Positions 1 through 7,930 of a DNA stretch of 64,000 nucleotides are shown piece by piece; the first letter of the stretch is position 1; every line of letters begins with the position of its first letter. The stretch is from Streptosporangiales bacterium (GTDB lineage Bacteria; Actinomycetota; Actinomycetes; Streptosporangiales; WHSR01), in NCBI GenBank assembly GCA_009379995.1, contig WHSR01000001.1:1-64000 (forward strand). Direction: 5' to 3'. A program made the position numbers and the translations under genes. Below the pieces are notes generated by a model. The model worked only from the letters and a program-made list of their open reading frames with translations. It was not told the origin of the DNA and ran no database searches.

Positions 1-363
1 CCAGCTCAGCCCAGCGAGCCACTGACCAAAGCGAACCCCAACCCCTAGATACACGCCGTCACAACAGCCAACGGCACGTTCCCGCACGTCAACCCGCGAA
101 CTCGCGGACTATCCCACTACATCAGCTGCGGAACCCCGGGACGACAACCCGCAGGAAACACCAACCGAGTCCATCTCCCGGCACAGCTCACTCGCGACCC
201 GAGGTAACCAGGCAAGCGCTCGGCAGAGCAATCATCCGCGCGGTGAAAACCAGCCGGCCGGCTGTTCGACCACTCCCATGCGCAGGCGTTCATCCACACC
301 GCGCGAGAACCTCGCCGAACCACGGCAGCGCCTGGTAGAGCAGGTCGAACTGTCGGCTGCCGC
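1..363. other. No gene recognised
   Basis: I see no protein, RNA gene or clear repeat in this 363-base stretch at the window edge. The open frames here have no recognisable protein character and lie downstream of the antiporter stop codon. It may hold the 3' end region of a gene outside the window. Confidence 0.4.
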
Positions 364-1833
364 TCAGCGTTCGACCAGGGTTTCGACGGTGGTGTCTGGG
401 CTCGGTTGTCGGTCGCGGAATATGGCGAAGCCGGTGAACCCAAAGAGGATCGAGAACAGCGGGCACAGCAAGCCGAAAAAGACGTAGGGCGCGTAGGTCG
501 TTGCCGGAACCTCAAGAATCCCGGCGATGAAGAAGGCGGCGAGGCTCCACGGTATGAGCGGGCTGGCCACGGTTCCGCCGTCCTCCAGAGTCCGGGACAA
601 CACTCGAGCCTGAATACCGTGCGCCGCGAAGCTGGGCAGAAATGCCCTGCCCGGGACGATGATGCTGACGAAGGTGTTGCCGGTGCCGGCCAACATCACG
701 TAGCAGGACACCAGCACCGAGATGATCAGCGTGCCGGTGCGCCGAACTCTCCTCGTAACCGCGCCGATGATGACCCGCAGCGTGCCGGTGCGCTCCAGGA
801 CGCCTCCCAGCGTCAACGCACAGATGAGGAGTCCGATGGTCTCCAGCATGCTCTCGATCCCGCCGCGGCTGAGCAGGTTATCGACCAGCTCGTTCCCCGT
901 CTCCGAGGTGTATCCCGCGGTGGCCACCTGGAGGATCTCCGTTCCGCCGGCCCCGCGTACAGGAAGAGCGACGAGCGCGCCGACGAGAATTGAAATGGCC
1001 AGCGTCGGTATGGCCGGGACACGTCGAACCGCGAGGGCGATGAGTATCGCCGGGGGCAGCAGCGAGAGCGGGCTCAGCGTAAAGTTCTGTTCGAGCACGT
1101 CCTGGACGACGCCGACCTGCTCTGGTGCCGGCCCGCCGCGGTGAGCGGCGCCCATGAACCCGTAGATGACCAGCGTCACAACCGCGGCCGGCACGGTGAC
1201 GTACAACAGGGATGAGATATGCCGGAACAGGTCGACCCCGGTGATGGCCGCGGCCGTGTTCGTGGTGTCGGAGACCGGCGACGCTTTGTCTCCCAGGTAG
1301 GCGCCGCCGACGATCGCGCCTACCGTCAGGCCCAGCGGGTAGTCCATCGCCTGGCCCACACCCAGCAAAGCCAGGCCCGCCGAGCCGATGGTGCCAAACG
1401 ATGTGCCGGTGGCCAGCGAGAACAGCGCGCAGAGCGTAAATGCACCCACTAGGAACGTTGTCGGCGACAGCAGTTCCAAACCCCAGGCGAGCATGAGCGG
1501 AACGGTCTCGCCGAGTATCCAAACCCCGATGAGTATCCCCACCAGCAGCAGAATCATGACGGCGACCAAACCCTGCGACACGGTACGGAGAATCCCCTCC
1601 TGGATTTCCGACCAGCGGAACCCCATGGCGAGGCCGAAGATGGACGCTACGGTCGCCGCGACGAGGAGAGGAACGAGAAAGCCCACGTCGAGGACGATCC
1701 CCCCAACGAGGACCACCGCGAGAGAAGTAAACACAGTGAAAAGTGCCAGCGCCAGCCCTGGCTCCGGTGGCGAACTCTCTGCGTCCTCGCGCCGACGCTC
1801 GCGTCGATGTGACAACCATGTTCTGCTTGGCAC
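364..1833 (-). CDS. nhaC: NhaC-family Na+/H+ antiporter
   Basis: A 489-residue multi-pass membrane protein that probably exchanges Na+ for H+ across the cytoplasmic membrane. About 11-12 hydrophobic segments are visible from residue 27 to the C-terminus. The stretch GDKASPVSDTTN near residue 180 is a hallmark of the NhaC family, and a second conserved repeat around LAGTGNTF lies near residue 385. The start is a GTG with GGGAG seven bases upstream. The length is normal for NhaC (450-500 residues). It stands alone, with no partner gene next to it. The exact substrate (Na+, Li+ or an organic exchange such as malate/lactate) cannot be told from sequence. Confidence 0.85.
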   Translation of the reverse strand: MPSRTWLSHRRERRREDAESSPPEPGLALALFTVFTSLAVVLVGGIVLDVGFLVPLLVAATVASIFGLAMGFRWSEIQEGILRTVSQGLVAVMILLLVGILIGVWILGETVPLMLAWGLELLSPTTFLVGAFTLCALFSLATGTSFGTIGSAGLALLGVGQAMDYPLGLTVGAIVGGAYLGDKASPVSDTTNTAAAITGVDLFRHISSLLYVTVPAAVVTLVIYGFMGAAHRGGPAPEQVGVVQDVLEQNFTLSPLSLLPPAILIALAVRRVPAIPTLAISILVGALVALPVRGAGGTEILQVATAGYTSETGNELVDNLLSRGGIESMLETIGLLICALTLGGVLERTGTLRVIIGAVTRRVRRTGTLIISVLVSCYVMLAGTGNTFVSIIVPGRAFLPSFAAHGIQARVLSRTLEDGGTVASPLIPWSLAAFFIAGILEVPATTYAPYVFFGLLCPLFSILFGFTGFAIFRDRQPSPDTTVETLVER

Positions 1834-1968
1834 TACTGACTCCCGGTCGTAGCACGTAGCGAAATGTGCGCGTCGACGCCCACGTTTTCCGCCCCTGACT
1901 CCCGATCAAGGTGCGTCTGACCAAATGAACCTGTTGGGGTTCTGAATTCTCCAATCACTGGGCCATGA

Positions 1969-2265
1969 GTGATCTTGTCGCAGTCGTCGTCGGGTGGCAA
2001 CCCGTGCGGCGCGCAGGCCGCGTGCTCGGGCAGGATGTTGATCATCCGTATCGACCCGTTCATTCCTTGGGCGATGCCCGCCGACGCCGCCGCGCTGCCG
2101 AAGAGTGCCCGTTCGGTGGCACGGCGTCGCGGTGGCCGTTCGCTGATGTGCGCGATCTTCGACATACCTGTGGTCGCTCTACTGATCACCAGGGGAACGG
2201 CCCGGGACTGGCTCATCGGCGTCGTGGTGGTGGTCCTGTTCAGCAGCTACGTCGTGCTTCTGTAG
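1969..2265 (+). CDS. Possible small membrane protein, weak
   Basis: An open frame of 98 codons from a GTG, ending in a hydrophobic segment of about 20 residues at the extreme C-terminus. Third codon positions are strongly G/C, as in real genes here. I do not recognise the protein and see no good ribosome site, though a later ATG at about 2035 is also possible. It lies in a stretch rich in gene debris, so it may be a relic or simply a high-GC open frame. Confidence 0.2.
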   Translation: MILSQSSSGGNPCGAQAACSGRMLIIRIDPFIPWAMPADAAALPKSARSVARRRGGRSLMCAIFDIPVVALLITRGTARDWLIGVVVVVLFSSYVVLL

Positions 2266-2292
2266 TGGGGTTACCGACGGCGGTTCGTTCAC

Positions 2293-2577
2293 ATGCACGG
2301 ATGGCAAATCGCGGTGCGACCGGGTTTCGGCCGCACCAAGACGGCCGACCTGCGCTGGGTCGTCCGAGCCCGTCTGCAGCGCCACGGCGACGGTCTTCAT
2401 TGCCGCCTGAGGCTCATCCCGGTGGCGGGATATCCGCGGTCACTTGCCGTTCCCTTGTATCTGCCCGAGTTCCGCGAAGCTTTTCTGTCCCGGTTGGCCT
2501 TGGTGCCCGGAGTCGCCGCCAGAGGGCGCCTGCGTGCCGAGGTCGAATCACGCCGACGAGGAGACGTGCGAAGTTGA
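2293..2577 (+). CDS. Hypothetical protein, 94 aa
   Basis: An ATG-started frame of 94 residues with high G/C at third positions. It is basic, without membrane segments or a signal peptide, and has a Leu/Pro-rich middle part. I do not recognise a family. It starts 27 bases after the previous open frame and ends next to the enoyl-CoA hydratase relic on the other strand. It could be a real small gene or the remains of a longer one. Confidence 0.3.
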   Translation: MHGWQIAVRPGFGRTKTADLRWVVRARLQRHGDGLHCRLRLIPVAGYPRSLAVPLYLPEFREAFLSRLALVPGVAARGRLRAEVESRRRGDVRS

Positions 2578-2591
2578 CCACGCGGGACCTG

Positions 2592-2852
2592 CCAAGGGTT
2601 CGCAACCACATGCTCCCCACGCGGTCTTGGGCGGCACGTCGTGCTCGTTCAGCGCGGTGACTGTTGTCGCGTACATGCGTTCTTTGATGGTTCCGAGGGT
2701 TTGTGCCGGTTTGCCGGCGAGCGGGCGCGCGATCTCCAATGCCGCCGCGAGGACCTTGCCCTCGTCTGCCGTACCGTCGGCCGCTGGTCATGGCCTCGTG
2801 GGCGGTCTTTGGCGTCAATTTCGCCTGGATCAGGGCTGACAGCAAGTGGTTG
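2592..2852 (-). pseudogene. Enoyl-CoA hydratase/isomerase C-terminal relic, frameshifted
   Basis: Two frames of the minus strand together read like the last third of a crotonase-family protein. The upstream part (SALIQAKLTPKTAHEAMTSGRRYG, given here as two blocks: SALIQAKLTPKT and AHEAMTSGRRYG) matches the family pattern for the region before the C-terminal helices. The downstream part, in a different frame, reads KVLAAALEIARPLAGKP then TLGTIKERMYA. The two meet near 2765 with a frameshift and about ten residues missing. The N-terminal two thirds, with the oxyanion-hole and catalytic residues, are absent. No start codon fits, so it cannot make an enzyme. Confidence 0.55.
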
Positions 2853-3024
2853 ACAGCAAGTCTCCCCGGCTTGCTGTGCCGCGTCGACGCGTGCAGGGGG
2901 CAAGACTCTCTTCGCACCGCGGTTTGCCATAAGCCGACAACCCCCGAGACCACCCATGCGTCAGGTCGGTTAAGCCCGATCGTGGAACGGTCAACGAGCA
3001 GTTCGTACGCAGAAGGGGGTTGTC

Positions 3025-3804
3025 ATGGTCGAGGCTCATCAACCGGACCGCCGGAAGGTGATGCGAGGTGGCCTGGCGGTTGCGGCCGCGCTCGCCGTAC
3101 CGGTTGGAGGGCGAGCGGTTGCTGCCGTCGACCGTTCTGGTCGCTCCGAGCCGAAGACGTTCCATCTCCATCACGACTTCAACACGCTCGAAGGTTTGGG
3201 GATCTACCGCTGGGACAACGGCACCACGCAGGGTCCACGACACAAGAGCAACGTCTATCTCGTCGACAAGGGCGACGGCGATCACTTCGTCCGCGTCCGC
3301 ACCCGGTACAGCCGGGAGCGCGAGCGCTGGGAGTCGGGCGGCTTCAAGGTTCTCAACAGCCAGCACAGGTACGGCCGTATCAGGTGCCGTATAAGGATCT
3401 CGGCTTCGAACCGCACCCGTGGAGCCGGCCTGCTGTGGCCGCAGGACGGCTGCTGGCCGGTCTACGGGGAACTGGACTTCTACGAGTTCGGCGAGGACTC
3501 GCCAGACCGGACGGTCGGGCACATCACCAACCACTTCGGTGACAGGTGCGGGCAGAACGAGCAGGAAGGACCGGTACCGATCCACGGCGACTTCACCAAG
3601 TGGCACACCGTCGAGGTGCTATGGCGGCCGGGCCGGTGGCGGGTGTTCATCGACGGTACCCAGGTCTGGACGACCACCAGGAACGTCCCGTCCTGGCCGA
3701 TGTGGCTCGGATTCCAGACCGCGCTGGCGACAGCCGGACCGAGACCACGAACCCCGACCTACCTCGACATCGACTGGGTAGACATCGTCGGAGGCCCCGC
3801 GTAA
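3025..3804 (+). CDS. Secreted GH16-family beta-glucanase-like protein (Tat signal)
   Basis: A 259-residue glycoside hydrolase family 16 (concanavalin-like lectin/glucanase fold) protein, probably cleaving a beta-glucan outside the cell. The N-terminus has a twin-arginine-like motif (DRRKVMRGG) followed by an alanine-rich hydrophobic stretch, so export through Tat is likely. The GH16 catalytic signature appears as GELDFYEF near residue 150, with nucleophile and acid/base Glu either side of the Asp. The late strand WHTVEVLWRPGRWRVFIDG is typical of the family. The start ATG has a G-rich ribosome site six bases upstream. No transporter or regulator for sugars lies nearby. Exact polymer specificity is unknown. 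Confidence 0.8.
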   Translation: MVEAHQPDRRKVMRGGLAVAAALAVPVGGRAVAAVDRSGRSEPKTFHLHHDFNTLEGLGIYRWDNGTTQGPRHKSNVYLVDKGDGDHFVRVRTRYSRERERWESGGFKVLNSQHRYGRIRCRIRISASNRTRGAGLLWPQDGCWPVYGELDFYEFGEDSPDRTVGHITNHFGDRCGQNEQEGPVPIHGDFTKWHTVEVLWRPGRWRVFIDGTQVWTTTRNVPSWPMWLGFQTALATAGPRPRTPTYLDIDWVDIVGGPA

Positions 3805-3864
3805 CACCCGACGCCGGTCCCCTCGCTGCCACCGCGCCCCATGACTGCCGTACACACGAGTACG

Positions 3865-3887
3865 TTGCCTTGTAGTACATATACTAT
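3865..3887 (+). promoter_or_regulatory. A/T-rich promoter with inverted-repeat operator candidate
   Basis: This is one of the few A/T-rich spots in the region, about 40 bases ahead of the ABC exporter gene. A perfect 5-base inverted repeat, TAGTA-CATA-TACTA (3873-3886), overlaps a TATACT -10-like element (3880-3885). I see no convincing -35 box at standard spacing. Such a repeat over a -10 box suits repression by a small regulator, and the XRE gene at 5793 is the obvious candidate. This is inference from position only. Confidence 0.4.
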
Positions 3888-3924
3888 TTTTTAGAGAGGG
3901 GATTAGACGGAAAGGCAAAGGGTT

Positions 3925-4896
3925 GTGATAGTGGCGAGCGAGCTGGGCCAGTCGACCAGTGGTGCCGAGCCGGCGCGCGAGGCCGCGATGATCGACGTTC
4001 GTGGCCTGCGGATGCGGTACGGGTCGGTGGACGTGCTCAAGGGCGTCGAGTTCACCGTGCGCCGGGGTGAGGTGCTCACTCTGCTCGGGCCGAACGGAGC
4101 CGGGAAGACCACCATCATCGAGATCCTGGAGGGGTTCCGGATGCGCTCGGCCGGCGAGGTCAGGGTGCTCGGGGTCGACCCGGCCAAGGGGGATGAGCAA
4201 TGGCGGGCCCGGCTGGGTGTGGTGCTGCAGTCCTGGCGTGACCACGGTAAGTGGAGGGTCGGTGAGCTGCTTCATCACCTGGGCAGCTACTACGTGCCGT
4301 ACTCCACGCCGGAGCGGCGACGCCCCCATGATGTGGGCGAGCTGATCGAGGCGGTTGGCCTCGGTGAGCACGCGGACCAGAAGATCGCCAGCCTTTCTGG
4401 CGGGCAGCGTCGTCGTCTGGACGTGGCAGTCGGCCTCGTCGGCCGGCCGGAGTTGCTGTTCCTGGACGAGCCCACCGCGGGTTTCGACCCGCACGCACGA
4501 CGGGACTTCCACGATCTGGTGCACCGGCTGTCCGACCTCGAGGACACCACGATCCTGCTCACCACCCACGACCTGGACGAGGCCGAGAAGCTGGCGGACC
4601 GGATCTTGATCCTCGCCGACGGCCGGATCATCGCCGACGGCAGTGCCGATGTACTCGCCCGACGGGTGTCCCGCGACGCCGAGGTGCGTTGGAGCCGCGA
4701 CGGTGAGCACTTCGTGCACGCCACGCCGGACGCGACCGGGTTCGTCCGCGAGCTGTTCGCACAGTACGGCGAGGAGATCGCGGACCTGGAGGTGCGCCGG
4801 ACGAGTTTGGAAGACACCTACATGTCCTTGGTGCGCCAGTTCGAGTCCGGCCAGGCCGAGGCCGCGGTGCGGGAATTCGAGGAGGCATCGCGATGA
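3925..4896 (+). CDS. ABC exporter ATP-binding protein
   Basis: A 323-residue ATPase of an ABC-2 type exporter, similar to drug-resistance exporters (DrrA-like). Visible are Walker A (GPNGAGKTT, about residue 58), the ABC signature (LSGGQRRRLDVAVGL), Walker B (ELLFLDEPTAGFD) and the switch histidine (TTHDLDEAEKLADR), followed by a C-terminal regulatory tail. It overlaps the permease gene by four bases (ATGA), so the two are translationally coupled. The start is GTG, and a second GTG two codons downstream is equally possible. The cargo is not evident. Confidence 0.9.
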   Translation: MIVASELGQSTSGAEPAREAAMIDVRGLRMRYGSVDVLKGVEFTVRRGEVLTLLGPNGAGKTTIIEILEGFRMRSAGEVRVLGVDPAKGDEQWRARLGVVLQSWRDHGKWRVGELLHHLGSYYVPYSTPERRRPHDVGELIEAVGLGEHADQKIASLSGGQRRRLDVAVGLVGRPELLFLDEPTAGFDPHARRDFHDLVHRLSDLEDTTILLTTHDLDEAEKLADRILILADGRIIADGSADVLARRVSRDAEVRWSRDGEHFVHATPDATGFVRELFAQYGEEIADLEVRRTSLEDTYMSLVRQFESGQAEAAVREFEEASR

Positions 4897-5744
4897 ACAC
4901 GACGTTGACCGCCATCCGAGCGGGGCTGGCGCGCGGCCGAATCGAACTGCGGCAGACCTTCACCAACTCCCAGGACCTGTGGAACTACCTGTTCCCCACC
5001 GTGGTCTTCCTGGTTGTCATGATCTTCATGCGGAACGCGACGGTGCCCGGTACGAACTTCTCCCTGGGCGCCAGGACCATGCCGAGCGTGCTCGGCATGG
5101 TGGTCGCGTTCGGCGGTCTGGTGAACCTGATGATGGCGCTCACCGTCGAGCGCGAGGACGGGACCCTGCTGCGGGCCAAGGCCATCCCGAACGGAATGCT
5201 CGGCTACCTGGTAGGCAAGATCGTTCTGGTGTCCGGGATGACGCTGATCAGCCTGGTCATCGTCCTGGTTCCGAGCCTGTTCATCCTCGACGGCCTGGCG
5301 GTGGGTGACCTCGGCTCGTGGCTGACCCTGGCCTGGGTGTTGCTGCTCGGCCTCGTCGCGACGCTCCCGCTCGGCGCGGTCTTCGGCTCGCTGTTCTCCA
5401 ACCCCCGCAACATGGGGGTGATCATGCTGCCGGTCATGGGGCTCATCGCCACGTCCGGGATCTTCTACCCGATCACGAGCTTCCCCGGGTGGCTGCAGGG
5501 GATCGCGCAGGTGTTCCCGATCTACTGGCTCGGGCTGGGGATGCGTTCCGCCCTGCTGCCGGACGGAATGGCCGCGGTGGAGCTCGGTGGGTCCTGGCGA
5601 CACCTGGAGACCCTCGGGGTTCTGGGTGTGTGGGCGGCTGTCGGGCTTGTCGTGGCGCCGATCATCCTGCGCCGGATGGCGCGGCGGGAATCCGGCGCCA
5701 ACATGGAGGCCCGCCGCCAGAGGGCCTTGCAGCGCGTGACATGA
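4893..5744 (+). CDS. ABC-2 type exporter permease
   Basis: A 283-residue inner-membrane partner of the preceding ATPase. About six hydrophobic segments are visible, with the conserved ABC-2 motif region near residues 190-215 (GIFYPITSFPGWLQGIAQVFPIYW, abbreviated GIFYP...PIYW). A basic C-terminal tail follows the last segment. Overlap with the ATPase stop codon marks an operon. Together they form a typical homodimeric-type drug or peptide exporter. Confidence 0.88.
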   Translation: MNTTLTAIRAGLARGRIELRQTFTNSQDLWNYLFPTVVFLVVMIFMRNATVPGTNFSLGARTMPSVLGMVVAFGGLVNLMMALTVEREDGTLLRAKAIPNGMLGYLVGKIVLVSGMTLISLVIVLVPSLFILDGLAVGDLGSWLTLAWVLLLGLVATLPLGAVFGSLFSNPRNMGVIMLPVMGLIATSGIFYPITSFPGWLQGIAQVFPIYWLGLGMRSALLPDGMAAVELGGSWRHLETLGVLGVWAAVGLVVAPIILRRMARRESGANMEARRQRALQRVT

Positions 5745-5792
5745 CGCCCTCGTACGGGCCGCGCAACGAGCCGTCGGAGAAGGGCGACCGCG

Positions 5793-6032
5793 ATGAGCGA
5801 CTCGATCTACAACCGCATAGCGGTGTTGCGCGCGGAGCGGGGGATCTCGCGGCGGCAACTCGCCGAGGCGCTCGGGGTTCATTACCAGACGGTCGGCTAT
5901 CTGGAACGGGGCGAGTACAGCCCGAGCCTCTACCTAGCCCTGCGCATCGCTGAGTACTTCGAGGTGCCGGTGGAGGTCGTCTTCTCCACCGCCCCGTTCC
6001 CGCGTATCGGAAGCACCGAACGTTCGGCGTGA
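5793..6032 (+). CDS. Small XRE/Cro-family HTH regulator
   Basis: A 79-residue protein that is almost entirely one helix-turn-helix domain. The core reads ISRRQLAEALGVHYQTVGYLERGEYSPS, which matches the compact YozG-type XRE regulators often found beside ABC exporters. A GGAG-like ribosome site precedes the ATG. It is the third gene of the exporter operon, 48 bases after the permease. It probably binds near the exporter promoter, and the inverted repeat at 3873-3886 is a candidate target. No ligand domain is present. Confidence 0.85.
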   Translation: MSDSIYNRIAVLRAERGISRRQLAEALGVHYQTVGYLERGEYSPSLYLALRIAEYFEVPVEVVFSTAPFPRIGSTERSA

Positions 6033-6169
6033 CGAGGCATGATCAACGAGAGGTTGCTTGTTATCAACCAACCGCGGCCGAACGGCGTCTCTACTGGTAG
6101 AAGCCGTCGTGGGGGGTAGACGCGGGCCCGCTACAGCCTCCCCTCGGACCTCCGAGGGAGGGATCCACC

Positions 6170-6649
6170 GTGCCGCATCCGACGCGACGGATCGCGGATG
6201 GGCGCCTCGGCGCCGGTATCAAGGTCGGTCTGGCGCTCGCTCTGGCCGGCGCAGGTGCGGTCAGCGCAGTCCCGGCCGATGACCAACCCGCCGGGGCGCG
6301 GGAGCCGCAGCGGCCGCAGGGGTCACAGCGGCAGCTCGCGACCGCGAGAGTTGGCAGCGACCTCAGGGTCACGCTGACCGCTACCAGGCAGAAGGGCGGG
6401 AAAGACGCCGCGCCGACGGCAGTGGTGCATCTTGATGCCTACCGTGTGCAGGGCGGCCGATGGCGTCCCGCGCATCGGCAACGGGTGGGCGATCAGTGGT
6501 TCTGGTACGTCGTGACCGGACGCCACGGGGTTTGTGAGCTGTCGATCGCCAACACGCCCGACCGACGCTCGGTGGTCGGCGTCAGCCTGTTGGTCAGCAG
6601 CAGCATCGGATGCTCGCGGACCTACCGCTTCCCGATCGGCGACCGTTAG
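6170..6649 (+). CDS. Secreted hypothetical protein
   Basis: A 159-residue protein starting at GTG, with GAGGGAGG just upstream. Residues 1-40 form a signal-peptide-like segment: basic start, a Leu/Ala/Gly-rich core and an Ala-containing exit. The mature part has two well-spaced cysteines (near CELSIAN and GCSRTYRF) that could form a disulfide, and alternating short beta-type segments. I do not recognise the family. Its 3' end overlaps the convergent DUF1697 gene by four bases. Confidence 0.55.
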   Translation: MPHPTRRIADGRLGAGIKVGLALALAGAGAVSAVPADDQPAGAREPQRPQGSQRQLATARVGSDLRVTLTATRQKGGKDAAPTAVVHLDAYRVQGGRWRPAHRQRVGDQWFWYVVTGRHGVCELSIANTPDRRSVVGVSLLVSSSIGCSRTYRFPIGDR

Positions 6650-7179
6650 GTGGACAGCTCACGGAGCTTCGTCACCGTGTTCGAGTTGCGTGCGGTCACC
6701 GTGACGCCGAGATGCTTCTCCACGAACGGGCCGACGGGCGGCGCCGCCATGAGGCCGTCGGGACACCACTGGTAGACGACGCGGTCGCCAAGGCCTATCT
6801 CCGTCGGGGCGAGATCGACGGGGTTGTGTTCGGACAGCAGTGCCGGGTCCGGGGCCGCGAAGAGAAAGTGCACCATCATCCGCGAGCCGTTCGTTGCGAC
6901 CTCCGCCAGCGGGTTGCCCTCGATCACCGCGCGCAGCTCGTCGCCGGTCCTGGCCAGGCACCGTACGGACATGCCCAGCTTCCCCTCGATCGCGCCCTCG
7001 ACCTCGCGTTCCACCGCGGCCGGGTCGGCCTCCGCGGCGAGGACGACGTTGCCACTGTTCAGGAGGGTGCGGACGTCCCGGTAGCCGAGTCCGGACAGCA
7101 GTTCGCGCAGGTCGGCCATCGAGACCTTCTTGTGGCCGCCGAGGTTGACTCCGCGAAGCAGCACCGCGTACCTGGGCAC
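6646..7179 (-). CDS. DUF1697 family protein
   Basis: A 177-residue cytosolic protein of the DUF1697 family, whose biochemical role is not established. The family signature is at the very start (YAVLLRGVNLGGHKKVSM) and continues with the conserved LLNSGNVVL block near residue 45. The start is set at a GTG (7177-7179) because GGAGG lies a few bases upstream and the family motif begins at residue 3. A longer open frame upstream has no matching protein character. Length fits the family (170-185 residues). Confidence 0.85.
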   Translation of the reverse strand: MPRYAVLLRGVNLGGHKKVSMADLRELLSGLGYRDVRTLLNSGNVVLAAEADPAAVEREVEGAIEGKLGMSVRCLARTGDELRAVIEGNPLAEVATNGSRMMVHFLFAAPDPALLSEHNPVDLAPTEIGLGDRVVYQWCPDGLMAAPPVGPFVEKHLGVTVTARNSNTVTKLRELST

Positions 7180-7208
7180 GTCCCGCACCTCCTCCGACGA
7201 GAGAAACG

Positions 7209-7365
7209 CTACTGGGCCTGCGAGGCGATCCACTCGTTCACCCGGCGCTCGGCCTCCTCGCGGGATAAGTCCTCGACCCGGGTCACGGTCGCCCCGGCCT
7301 CGACCGCGCGGGCGAACGTGGCGTCGACGTCGTCGCAGTAGAGTGCGAGTGACGCCGACACCATG
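7209..7365 (-). pseudogene. VOC (PhnB-like) protein relic with internal deletion
   Basis: Only the C-terminal third of a vicinal-oxygen-chelate protein is left. It reads SLALYCDDVDATFARAVEAG, then jumps directly from ATVTR to VEDLSREEAERR. Intact PhnB-like proteins have about 25 residues between these blocks, including the segment with the DPFGHVW motif. The N-terminal half is missing too. The relic meets the truncated AraC gene head-to-head at 7363, so both genes seem to have been cut by the same event. Confidence 0.6.
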
Positions 7366-7851
7366 CGCGACATCTTCGGGCCCGCTGCCGACTCTCTCGC
7401 CCGGGCGGTGCTGGAGGCGCCCACCGACGAGCGCCGGATCGACCTCGTCCAGGGGTTCCTGCGCCAGCGGCTCCCGTCCACCCGCGATCCCGGTTACGAC
7501 CTGCTCATCCGGGTGGTAGCGACCATGCTCGACGACCGCACCATCACCCGCGTCGACCAGGTCGCGGACAGGTACCGCATGTCGCCGCGTACGCTGCAGC
7601 GACTGTTCCACCGCTATGTCGGCGTCGGGCCCAAATGGATGATCAGGCGCTACCGGCTCCACGACGGCGCCGAACTGCTGGCCAGCGGCACCGTAACGGA
7701 TCCGGCGGCGATGGCCGTCGAGCTCGGCTGGTTCGACCAGACCCACTTCACCCGCGACTTCACAGCCCTCATCGGCGTCGCTCCTGTCGAGTACGCCACC
7801 GCGTGCGCGTCCACCGGAGACCGCGAGCCGATGGTCCTCGTCGGCACCTGA
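7363..7851 (+). CDS. AraC-family regulator, N-terminally truncated
   Basis: A 162-residue protein that keeps a linker (IFGPAADSLARAVLEA) and the whole C-terminal AraC DNA-binding domain (two helix-turn-helix units: VDQVADRYRMSPRTLQRLF and AAMAVELGWFDQTHFTRDF). Full-length members of this group are 260-290 residues, with an N-terminal sensory part that is absent here. The reading frame begins exactly where the VOC relic begins on the other strand. It may still be made as a stand-alone DNA-binding protein or be a pseudogene. I see no clear ribosome site. Confidence 0.65.
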   Translation: MRDIFGPAADSLARAVLEAPTDERRIDLVQGFLRQRLPSTRDPGYDLLIRVVATMLDDRTITRVDQVADRYRMSPRTLQRLFHRYVGVGPKWMIRRYRLHDGAELLASGTVTDPAAMAVELGWFDQTHFTRDFTALIGVAPVEYATACASTGDREPMVLVGT

Positions 7852-7930
7852 CCGAGGGCGGTCCCGCGCGTACGACCGCTACCGGCCGACCGGTGTGAGG
7901 CGTCCGCCGGCCCCCGCAATACTTGATCAC

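Noticed and set aside
1833-2216. Minus-strand 127-codon frame after the NhaC gene
   Set aside because: Composition is not protein-like, has no ribosome site, and the plus-strand frame over the same bases has better codon use.
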